Assembly: GCA_963693305.1 (NCBI GenBank)
Contig: OY855915.1
Span: 8,383,607 to 8,447,606 of the forward strand
Direction: 5' to 3'
Source: Meandrina meandrites
Lineage: Eukaryota; Cnidaria; Anthozoa; Scleractinia; Meandrinidae
Length of the DNA stretch: 64,000 nucleotides
The notes under the pieces are model-generated. The model saw only the letters and a list, made by a program, of their open reading frames with translations. It was not told where the DNA came from and did no database searches. The number at the start of each line of letters is the position of its first letter. Within the stretch, counting starts at the first letter, position 1. This document shows, piece after piece, positions 34,217-46,200 of this stretch. The position numbers and the translations under genes were made by a program.

Positions 34217-37200
34217 GTAAATATTGATTGTTCTGTGTTTAATCATGTTGGTGATCTCCCTACTCTGTGGCACATGGTATCGCTCCGCTTTGTCGGAGCG
34301 GGATGACGGTGGGTGTGTTTTAGTTTTGCGATTAAAAGTTTCAAAACAATTCTTTTAAATTCTGTGAACCACGTTCAACGTTGATGCTTTTCAAAAATTT
34401 CATATACCAGAAAATTGTATGTACATGAAGTTTTCCCTGCGGCATTTTGCGCACATGTTAACGCAAGTGTGCTAGCTTTACAATCTAAAATCTAAAATAT
34501 TGCCCTCGTAATTTGAAAAAAGCACGCCTCAATTTTGTACTAAATCCACGATAGTGAAATTGTTGTAACTTTGGTAGGAACAGCTTTTAGACAATTTCTC
34601 CTGAAATGTATTAGATGCAAGTTTGAAAGTGGCGTTGTGAGTTGTCAACGATCGATATTCACCCATGCACTGGTAGATATCATGGTTGTTTACCCAGCGT
34701 TGAATCGAAGTTTGAAGCGGGGTCGCGTGGTCAAAAAGTTGATTGATCATAAAATCCTTTCAAGTATATAAACCTTAATTGAGATATTTTTAACTGAGCT
34801 CGATACATTAGATTTGCTTTTGTGTTTTGGTGCCTAAAGACGGTCGTAAACTTGGTTGTTACATCAAAACTGTCATTTTAATACTGGTACCAGGTCTTGT
34901 TTATTAAGTAAAGTTAAATAGAATTAATGTCCGTTGAATACGAGTACCAGTTTACTAATTTTGGAAAAAAATTAGTTTCAGCTGGAATTTTGACAAACCC
35001 ATAATTTCTAAAATACCGCGCAAATTATAAACTTACTTATATTTAACAAAAGAGATTTTTACTGAATAGAACCTTTCAAATAACTGTCCAAGGATGGTTT
35101 CCGAAGTGTAGAGTTATTATTTTACCTATAGCAAAAAGCTGAGTTTAGATCGTTCGTAGAATTAGATTTTTCGGAAACTTTATTCCCTACCTCAAAGTAA
35201 AATAATATTTCCTTCCTCCATCTTTAGCAAATTGCGTAAGCAAAACAATTGAGAAGAAAAACTGATCGAAGTTTATCATTTTCATAGTTTTGGAGAAATC
35301 ATTATACAAACGTTATTTTATTGTCAAGAAGATAGCAAGTTTCGTTATCAAAAGTTTGGATTTCTATTTAAAAAGGGATATTAATTCTGTCTTTAGACAG
35401 CCAGTTAAATTCCTTGGCTCTGTTTTTAGCTGTTTTAAAACCTCTCATGACCTAACTGTCAGTTTTGTCACTTTAGTTAATGGATCACTTAACACAAGAA
35501 ACCTACCTGTCATTTTCCACTTGAACATTTCCTGAAAGCAAGTGGCTTCTCGAAGCGGATTTAGATGAATCTTTTACACTAGCTATAAGATATTTTTATT
35601 CACCGAAATGAAGTCTGAGCCAAAGTAAAATCGGTTTAAACGGTTTTGCGTCAAGTTTATTACAAATACTATATAGCACTATGACATTATGAAAACAAAA
35701 TTGTTTTTCAGAACTTTTTAGCAAAATTTCGGCTAACTTTAATTTCACTTGGTGAAATAATTCTTTGAAGTCATTGTTTTTTAGCCGAACCGTACATTTC
35801 TTTAATTAGTCAAAATGAGCGACGACTGATAGGAAAACTCAGTTTCTATTTAATGGACTGCTTTTGTTTCATCAAGTTATTTAGAAAGTTGCGCAATTCC
35901 ACAAACTCGCGCGTTTATCCATCCACACCCACGCATTTCTTCGCGGGTCCACGCGCGTTTTCGTTCTTTGATCGGAGTTAGCCACTGATTCGCCATTTCA
36001 TACTCTCTTAGCTGAACGTGCAGCGAGATCTTGATAAAACTATCGAAGGAATCCAAGCCGAGCTTGAAAACGCAAGACTTGCGTTTCAAGCTTGTCCATA
36101 TTGTAATCAACTTGGACCATCCTGGCTATCGTTAGGCATCCTCAATTCCTAATGCATATGGGTTTCTGTCATTTTTGGAGTACTATTCTACAAAAAATAA
36201 CATTATTGTTGGGTTTCCTACATGCAAACCTCGCGTTTACAAGTTTGTGCACATTGTCATCCACTTCCATCCTCGCTATTGTTACTCATCTACACTTTTT
36301 ATGCGTTCCTGTCATTTGTCGAGTACTGTTCTACAAAACAAAGCCATTATTGCTAAACTTCTATGATCTAGTTTCGTGTTTGAGCTAGTGTATATAGTAC
36401 TAAAAGTAGGGAGTGCTTAGTGTGTGGTGGTTAGGCGGTCTTATGATTATTAACGAGTCCTGTGGGTTGGAGAGGCGCGGTGGCCTAATGGTTAGTGCGC
36501 TGGACTCTGGATCGAGCGGTCCGAGCCCTGGCCGGGCACTGCGTTGTGTTCTTGGGCAAGATACTTTACAGTCAACTCTCTCTTACTGGACACCTCTATA
36601 CGACGGACACCTCCTTAAAACGGACAGCTGGTGATGGTCCCGTCCCTGCCGTTTATCAGTCATTTTACTGTAACTTAACTCCCTATAAGGCGGACACCTC
36701 TCTAAGACGGACAGTTCACGCCGCTCCCGACGGTGTTCGTCTTAGGTCAGAAATAGTGTAAGGATTTCAAAATGCGAGCCACACAACCCCAACCAAATTT
36801 ATCAAAAGTACAGAGTATTTGGCAAAACGTGATAAATTAACTAAATCTGGCTGAGACACTGTCCCTTAACATTTAATACTTAATGACTAGTCCCGAGGGA
36901 AACAGTTAATTTGTTTCCCGAGAAGCTCAATGTTTCCCGAGGCGGAGCAGAGAGAAACACTGAGATTCGAGGGAAACAAAATTAACTGGTTTCTCGAGGG
37001 GCCAGTCATTAAGTGACTTGTTACATAGCACAGCGAAGACGGTCAGTCAACATTCGCGGTTGACAGTGCACTGTTACCCTCTGACATCACAGATTTTGCA
37101 ATGTTGCGCGCTCGGCGACTTTTGGCGGGAAGCAGTTTTATTGTTAAATGTCATGTTACCTTCAAGTAGCCAACCAACATGAGTGCGCGCTATTGGGGAA

Positions 37201-40200
37201 AAATTCCAGCTATTTAACAATTATATTTTATTTTTCACAGGAAGTGCCTCACTACAGGCACACACCTGCCAGCCGAGCCTCCCTAAATTCAATGTAACAC
37301 TGCGAGCTGGCAGCGCTTCAGGGATTTTCTGGAAACTGGGTCGAGTCAAGGACGTCGAACACTGTGCTCAGCTGTGTTGCCGGCATAAAAATTGTGACCT
37401 GGCCTTATCAGTGGACGAAATTTGCTATAACGTTGAGTGTCACACTGAGAAAATGTGTCAGCTGAAAAGAGAAAACTTTTCCCGCCATAACGTTGCGGTA
37501 GCCTTGGTTACAAGGCCTTCGATTAATGCTTTTCACGGGACAGATAAGAGTAGAAAATATCACAGTAAAAATGCCAATAAAATGGTAAGCAAAAATTATT
37601 CTTCAGACATGAAAGAGAACCAAGGGCATAGAATTTTAACTGAAGAAGATGATATGGTAAGCACGGGGAATAGAAGCTTGAACAAAAGCAGTGATGAGGA
37701 CAGCGACGCGAAAGAGCTCAGGAACAAATATCAAAGTGTTTCATTTAGTTCGTACGACAGCAAGGAAAAAGTCGCAGGATTTGAGATACGAGAATCCTTG
37801 CCAACAAAAACCACAATTCGGCTGGAATCAAAACTTTCGCACAATGGAAACCCAGGACCAACAAAGTCCGGTAGTTGTCGAGCGAGAAGGGTTCTTCGCA
37901 AAGTCACTCTCCGTTCAGGACTCAAGTCGGGTGATTTTTCAGATTACGGTCAAGTTCCCGACATCGATGCGTGCGTCAAACATTGCTGCGAGCAACATAC
38001 GTGCGATGTTTCTCTGTTGTTAAATAAACATTGCTACACGTTACGCTGTTACAAGCCCGAGCTTTGCAAGATCATGCCATTGCATGACTCAAAATTAGAA
38101 CCTCAATTAGCATTCGTAACGCGCTCTGCCAACGACGATAAATCTAATACCAGGGTCAAAAAGAAAACCTCGTCTTCAAATAGAGGCACATGCCCTCACG
38201 GCGCCATTTTCAGTGACGTCAGCTTAAAGGGAGGTCACAAGGCGGGAAAATTTGAACTATTGGCAGGCGCTAAGGACATGCGCTCTTGTATTCAGAAGTG
38301 TTGCGCAAACCCGAGATGTCAGGTTGCTTGGTTACTTGGCGATCATTGCTATTCTGTGGCTTGCTATGACAAGTGCATCACTGTTAGAAAGCCCTCCAGT
38401 GGTATTCGGTCCAAGCTTACGCTTCTGTCAAGAAAGTCGCAACAGGATGGAAACGACAGTAAGTTATTAGCATCGACCGGTGTTGCTGGTAACGTAGACT
38501 GTGCTTCTTGTTTTCTACCTAAAGTCATTCTTCTACCATCAGTCCAGAACGTAAACCAGCTGAAAACAGTCTCGACTTTAGATAACTTGTGTAAAAAACG
38601 CAGTTAGTCTTCTTCGCTTTTAATGCTCCGTTTTCTTATCATTTCATAGAGAGACAAGGAATTCCAGGGAGTAAAGGAAACCCTGGTAAGTTATTCAATA
38701 GTTACCTTCAACACTTTTAACATCTTTTTTTCACAGTTACCAAGGCAATAGCATGTCAATCAACATTCTCAAAATGGTAGACAACCTTAAAAAGTCTCTG
38801 CCATTACAGAATTATCGTAATGTCGCTGTTGTTGTTTTCACAGATAAAGTGTACACCGTATTTTTAACAGTTACGAATCAAATCTTTACGGATCGCCTCA
38901 AGGACATCGAGTCTCTTGAATTTCTTAACCTCGCAGAGAAACTTCAAGTAGCGGTGAGAATTTCAAACATTTTTTTCGCAGATATAATAATTTCTGTACA
39001 CTAAAATCTCTTGAGTTCATTTCTGAGCGTTTATGTGATAAAAGACATGTTTACGAGGCATTTTAAAATGACCCATATGTGACAAGTGTCTCGTTTGTAA
39101 ACGCCACTATTCTATAAATTAGAAGCTTATCGCCGTAATGTTTCGGTCTTTTGAGGGGTATCATATTTCCTCCATCAGTCAAATTCGACCTCTACAAAGT
39201 TCTCTTTCCTCATTTGTCATTGCGATGGGTTCATCACATACTTAATTGTTGCAAAGTTTCCCTTACTTCTCGCGTGATGTTCGCGCGTAGCTCAAGGCAC
39301 ACGCGAGGGAACAAACCATATAAGGAAGTTAATTTAGATTGGTCGGGAATAAATCGGGTGATAATTTCCTAAGAAATTGCATTATTAAAATAAAGCAAAT
39401 TTGACAACTTTAATGGTCGAGCTACTCTTTTACTCCCAGCCGTTAATATGCGGTTTCGCGCAAGATCGGAATTTCAAGTTTAATTTTATAATTTATAAAG
39501 CTGAAATAATTGGAAATCGTTCAATTGGACATACTTTAATTAGAATTCTACTAAACAAATCATTTTTTTATGAACACAAAATTTATATGAGGTAATTGTT
39601 GATGAAGTAGCACTGTTCTTTAGATGAACTAAATGGGAGCCAATCTTTAGCTTGATAAAGCTTTTTCGGCGATTTAGCTGGCTGAGGTGTAATAATAACG
39701 CTGGCAATAATTTGTTTGGCTTCTTTTCAACAGATTTCATCTGTTTTCATTAATGTACCGTCCTATAAATCAGCAGAAGTCGTTGCTTTCCAGTGAGTAT
39801 TGTGTTTAATGTTGTAATTTTTGTATGCCTAAACAGTTCCCCTTCATTCCGACTGGGGCATAAGTCCTCAAGTTCGCTCAATAAAAATTTCGGGTGAGGA
39901 AAGTGGGCGATCATTTCTGTTAGCCTAACACATTTTATCTGGGAGTCGTTTGTTTTTGTGTTCTTTTATTACCAGTGAGCTTTTCCCTTTTCCAGGTCTG
40001 GCCCAGTAGTCGCTAATCTCAAGTTAACAGCCGCAGCGAAAACGACAGCATCACAAATACTCACTCCACTGGTCAATGCTGTCAAATCTGGCCAATTAAA
40101 ATCCACCATTGACGGAACACCTATCAGCTTCAGAGTAAGCGATGCTGGATTTCGCTTTCTTACTTCCACAGGTAAGTTTCCCCTTAAAATAATCTCTCCC

Positions 40201-43200
40201 ACTCTCAGTAAGGCATTACCTCTCTGGAACCTCCATTCTCATTCGCCCGCTGTAAACACTACCTCTATTGTTATTCAGGGCTAGGGGCATTGTTATGATC
40301 TGTTATCTGTTGTTTTATAAACTACTGAAGTAACTTGTTCCGAGAGGTAGTGGGCGAACCCAATTTTCTCCTAGAACTGCCGAGGAAACTACAATCTTAC
40401 AATGATTAGGAAGTATTGGAACACTTCCCATTCTTGCTGTCAAATGGCCTTTACTTTATCCTCCCCATCCTCACCCCCAACACAATGTCGCTGTTTAACC
40501 CCGCCGTAATTCGTCAGCATTGGTTGTGGGAGAGAAGGTGGGGGGAAGGTAGGATCGGGAAATACAATATAGAATTATAAATTCAAAAGACGGTGTCACT
40601 TGGTAGGATTTTGTTACCCAGGCTAAGCAACATGACGTAGCCCTATACGACACCTTGACGAAGATGCTTTCGGAAGTACTCGTTAAATATTCCGGTTGAT
40701 GCGTTAAAAATCGGAAAGTTGTCGATTGTTTGTACGAGATTTCTATTCTAAAACGGTTATGTACTTCCAACCAAGACTTGTTATCAAGACTATCCCAAAC
40801 AGTCTTATCGAATGCGCAAGGCATAAGAAAAATATTTCGATTCGTTGTGGTAATTTTCAGTCGTTTCTGTTTAATAAATTGTCCTGTTTTTGTAAATCTT
40901 CTTTTTTTCTCTTAGGACTAAACTTGGTGTGTGGTGCAGAGCATGATTACGGCATCAGCTGGAAGCTGGTGGCGTTTAATTCTTCTGACAATCAAATATG
41001 CCCAAGAAAAGCACAAGGTAATGACGTAATGGCAGCAATGGCATAACAAGGTAGTGACGTCAGTGTGACGTATCGAGGACTTGGCCATTTGACGCTGAAT
41101 ACTTTAAGTTTTATTTTCTTGAAAATAAATATAGATCAAACCTTTCATCACGTGTGAGTGCGCACACACAAATCGCAAAGAAGAGAGATGCACTCACGTG
41201 TAGAACATACGGCATACATTTGGATAAGTTGATCCTATTTTTGATGGAATGTCCAGATTTGCCTGAGAGCGTAGACGGGAATACAGAGTGACGCTTTTGT
41301 TTCTTGACTACGTTGTGAAAATCCACTTATCTACGTTTATGCAACACGCTAGAACGAGACAATAATTCGCGTTCGTTGTCTTCATTAAAGCGCGTTTCTT
41401 TTGCTCCTTTGCTTCAATCTCGTTTCCAGAGTTTCTCAAGGGATGGGAACGCGGTTGCGTGTCAGTTGCGCGTTCGCGTTCACAAGCATCTTCGCTCTGA
41501 CTGATGAGAACATCAACAGTGTAGTTATTAAAAGGTGCGCATCTTTAGGGTTTCGCTTGATTTTTTTTTTTTCAGGACAATCAAGCAGGTTTTGCGCTGG
41601 AAGCGAAACTACGAACGCAACTTGGTTTGTGCCAAACTTTAGCGAATGCGTCTCTCCCGCATATAAAAAACTTCACCAAGAGGTGAGTAATGACTTGACT
41701 AATTCTCCTCAGTCTCATCCATACATTTCTGTTAATGTCAGTTGTGAGAATTTGGTGGTTCATCAATACTGTATCTCCCAGTTGATGATTCTCTCTTTTC
41801 TTCTCACCTGTCTGCTTGGCAGTGTATTGGTAATGTAGGGAGAAATTAGATTTCAATCCTTGGAAATTAAGGGGATAACAATGTTTGTTTTTTTATTTAG
41901 ACTTGAAGGGTATGAGACAAGAGAAATGTGGATGATATTTTAGTTGATTTTTTAATTTTGTTCAGAATTGGTACATTAGTGATAAACGGACAATTTTGTC
42001 ACGCGCCTGTAGCAATGCTGCATCAGTATTCAAGTTTTTGTCAAAATGCATCATTCCGAGGGATTTGGACATATTTACGACCACATATCTTCCTATAGCA
42101 ACACAAAAGAAACATAGTTGTTTCAGTTCAAGTTGCTTTAGTTGCTAGATAGAGAGAGTAGCTTAAATTCTAAATGCTATGCTCCTCTTCGAAAAGATAG
42201 GTTTTGACCAGAAAGCAAATACGCAGTATTTGCTTGGCGTGTGAACAGAAATACAAGGTATGCTGACGAAAAATTGAAAATAAACTAAAAATGTTCATTC
42301 CGTTCCATTGTAGCCTGTATGTACAAAGTCATCATTACTTATTTTTCATTTTCTTTCAGAGCAAGGATCTCGCTAACAGAGCGGAAAAGAAGCTGCCTTT
42401 TGCAGCAGTATCATCAAGTGAGATTATCACTCGTCTGGAGAAGCTCGTTTTTGCAGACACCTACAGAGAAGAGTTGTTAAACCGTACTCTTGCTGATCAA
42501 AATAAACGTATCCGGGCTGCAAAGAAGCGAAAAGGAACGGCAAGCTCTAAGATACACGATAAGGCAACCTTTGTGAAAAATCCTGTAAAAAACTTCGATA
42601 AGCAAGATTCGAATTCTGTACCAGTTACAGAAATTCCAAGGTTGAAGCCTGAAATATTGCCAACAACGAGTAGCACAAAGAAAAACGACGCTCAAAACCC
42701 AGTGTGGTTTTCGGATGTAAAGACAAAAATCACTGCTTCAAATCCTAACAATAATTTTAATGGGAAGAGTTCACTCCATCCTACAACCGCTGTTCACCTT
42801 GTGCCAACTTCAACAACGAGGACGCAGTTGGTCGAAAGCGAAGCTGGTGTGCCTGTGCAGTTAAACGGTAATGCCGTTGCAAATGCAAACAGGATACCCT
42901 CTCAATCGCCGGCTTTTCAGCGACAGAAACCCTGGAGTTTGACGGGAAATGAAAACCCTGTTGCGAGATCAAGGGTTTTTAATTCAGCTCAGTCAAACAT
43001 GGCTAGTCAACGACAAAATCAACTTGCTTTTAATCGAGCACCGTATAACAACCCCTCTCTTATGCGTAATGCTTTACAGAGGATGCAAGCGTATCAACGC
43101 TCTAACCCACAAGTCGCCCCAGGTTACGCTCGTCCACCTAATCCTTACCAGTGGTCAGGTAGCCAATCCTGGCAGGGTAATCGAGCAGGAAGTCAAAGGA

Positions 43201-46200
43201 GCTGGGGCCGAGGTTATTCTCCGCCGAGTTATTCCAGCGATCAAATGGATATTGGGCGAAGAAAGCGAGAAATCCGCGAAAACAACAGAAAACAAAAAAG
43301 ACAGAATACTCTTTGGTACACAGCTCATCAGTACCCTTCACGAATGAATTACCTTGCCAACCAAGGAAGGATTCCAAGCACAAATTATCAGCAACCAAGA
43401 AATTACTTTCAGCAACAGCAAAATGCTTACCAAAGATCGCCAAACCAAGCTGCTGCAAACCCGTACCAAGCGCGTTATCCACCGAGGGCACCATACGGGC
43501 AATCCCTCGGGACGGGACTTTCGCCCGCGGGCCAACGAGTCGCAGCAGCGGGCTTAAGAAGTCAAATTCGGACTGCACCCGGATACGGGACTCAACCGGG
43601 AATAGTTGCGGGTGGACATCCCGCACCCGTCGAGCGCTGGCCAACATTGGGAAATCAAATTCAAAAGCCAACGACGGCCTTACTTTCACAGAACTCGGCT
43701 AAGTCTGTTTCTCCGTCTTCTAGATCAAGAATTGAACTAAACGCAAATCAAAACCCAACTCAAAATGCGCAGATCAGCCAAACAAGTAACCCTGACGGGT
43801 TTAAACAGCCTACTGAGAAGATAACCAATAAATTACCTTCTGTTCACGAGGCACCCAAACAAAATGATAACTCTAGAACTAGTGGATCAAAGAAAGCTGG
43901 GCCTCAGAACGATCTCTCGAAAAAGCTCCACGATATGTCAGCCCCTGAACCTCATATAAAGGTCCAGGTTAAGGCACACAAGCGTCAAAACACAACGGTT
44001 CCTCAAATAGGAAAGAACGAGAAGCACATTGTCCCAATGTTCGGTGGAGACATTTTGTTGTCTGTTGGTGTGCTGCAACTGCTACAGAAATTTGCGCGTT
44101 TGAGTGAGTCCAAATTCACTGAAAAGGATCTCAAGGTAAGAATACGTTCTTATGAAAAATGATACAAAGCGCTTTCTTTTGAGGTACTTTTGATCATGCT
44201 ATACAAAGTGTTTTAAACTTTTTTTCTGTGGATGAAACCCTAGTTTGTGACCATTCAAATGAAAGCTATTGAGCAGTACTTTCATGTGGTACTGTTTATT
44301 ATGCTGAACAAGGTGGTTCTAACTTTTAAGTCTGTGGATGAAACTCTAGTGTGCGACCATTCAAATGAAAGCTATTGAGCAGTACTTTTATGCGGTACCA
44401 TTTACCACGCTGCACTTGGTTCTAAATTTAAAGACTGCAAGCGGAAGAAACCCTAGGGTGTGACCATTCAAATGAAACCAGCATGCAGTACTTTTATGAT
44501 AGTATACTACACAAAGTGGTTTTAACTTTCAAGTCTAGCTAAGTCCCTGTTATATTACACCTAGTGCGCGGCCAATTAATTCGTTTATTCAAATACCACA
44601 TCAAACGTTCGTCTCTTTTTCCTTTGTTGTTCAACAGTTGTTTGTGAATGCCAGCAGTCATCTCTTGGATCTCAAAAACAAAGACGAGTGGCGTAATGCG
44701 CAAAAGGTATCGACCAGATACAACCGATTTTCCATGTTTTCTTTATAATTTAAAATAACGAGCATTTCTTGTGTTTGTTCAGCACGCAGAAGTTCTTTTC
44801 AAGAGAGGCATCAACGTCCTGGAGGACAGTAGCAATTGGGACTGGGACGAGTCTCAACAAATGACGGTTAGTACCAGTCCTACGCGTGCTTTGACTTTAA
44901 ATACTTTTTCGCGGATTTTCTCCAGCAAAAAACTTTGAAGATGTTTTAAATTCTATCTAGATCACAACATGCCTACCAATAATTGTTTATGTCTGTGGAA
45001 CAGTACTCGACAAATGACAGGAACTCACTAAAAAATGAGAGTGACAAAAGACAGCTAGGGTCGGGAAGTGGATTACAATATGGAAATTTGGGGCTGTCCT
45101 TTTTTCTTTCAAAATTTCGATGCAAAACTTCTGTTGCAAGCATCTTTTAAAAATTCATTATTTGTACCCATAGCCGTAAAGAGGCGAAACACAGCTTATT
45201 TTATAATTACTGACCGTTTTTCTTCTCATTCAGACCCAGGACGGCGCCATTGGACCGGTTGTGTTGGATCTTGTTGGAACAGTTCAAGAACACGTCATGA
45301 ATGCGTCATACAGTGTCCCCGTTACCAAGCCAATCTTGACGAAAAACATTCGTAAGTTTAGGAAAACGAATTTAAAACAAAATTTATGAGTTAAATGACT
45401 GAGCGCTCGGAAAAGGAAAAAACTATTATGAGACTTCCATTTTTAAGACAAAATTAGTTTAAGGTTAAGCATTTATGCAGCTAATACTGATGTTTTCTTT
45501 CCTCCTAGCAACGTAAATTTTATTCAACTCTGCACATTGCATAAATTTCCACTCTTTCCTGAGTGCGGAATTTACATGATCAGCCCCAAAATGAAAACCT
45601 GGCATCCCTGATAAATAGGAATACGTTTTTATTAAATATTAAGTAACATTCTATTTTTTCTTTTGCACATCGAGAAAATATTTCCTGCCAAGATAGTTCT
45701 ATTATTACCCTGCCCAAGCATGGTAACATAATGGTATTGTATTTAGAGAAAATGGACCTCGATTGCTCTAGAGATTGAAGTATTAAAACACGTAGCGATG
45801 TGAATCTCAGTCAAGCCTATCAAGATCTACAAGTGTTTTTTTTTTTTTTCGTTGACTACGAAGAGAGTTCTGTTATGCATGCGACAGTCGATGTCAAAGA
45901 CGCAGTGGCTTTAGTCCACCTGCTGTACGCTGAGCGCTGACTCCGACGTAATTATAAGTGTGTCTCTGCCAAGGAGTATAAGTGGACACTGGTAAGGCGT
46001 TAGGAAAACCTGACAGAACGCTGGCGATAACCTAGCGCTCGACCACCACCCCCCTCCTTCCAACCCCCAAACCCAGATAGCGTAGTAAATTCCTAGTTGT
46101 TCAATAAGGGACAAGTGTGGACTCGGTCTGGAACCACATAGGCACAAGCTGCAAGCAGCAAATAACACAGAGACGCGGAATTGGTTTAGTTCTATTTCAA

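Noticed and set aside
36474..36566. tRNA gene
   Set aside because: A and B boxes are present but no closed cloverleaf with acceptor stem; two other copies with the same non-tRNA body show it is a SINE.
38737..39004. Exon or gene starting at 38753 (83-codon frame)
   Set aside because: The acceptor at 38736 leads to a stop in the required phase; only the part from 38871 fits the SEA domain and the phase.
43138..43689. 183-codon minus-strand open frame
   Set aside because: It is antisense to the low-complexity coding exon 42360-44135 and arises from its base composition.
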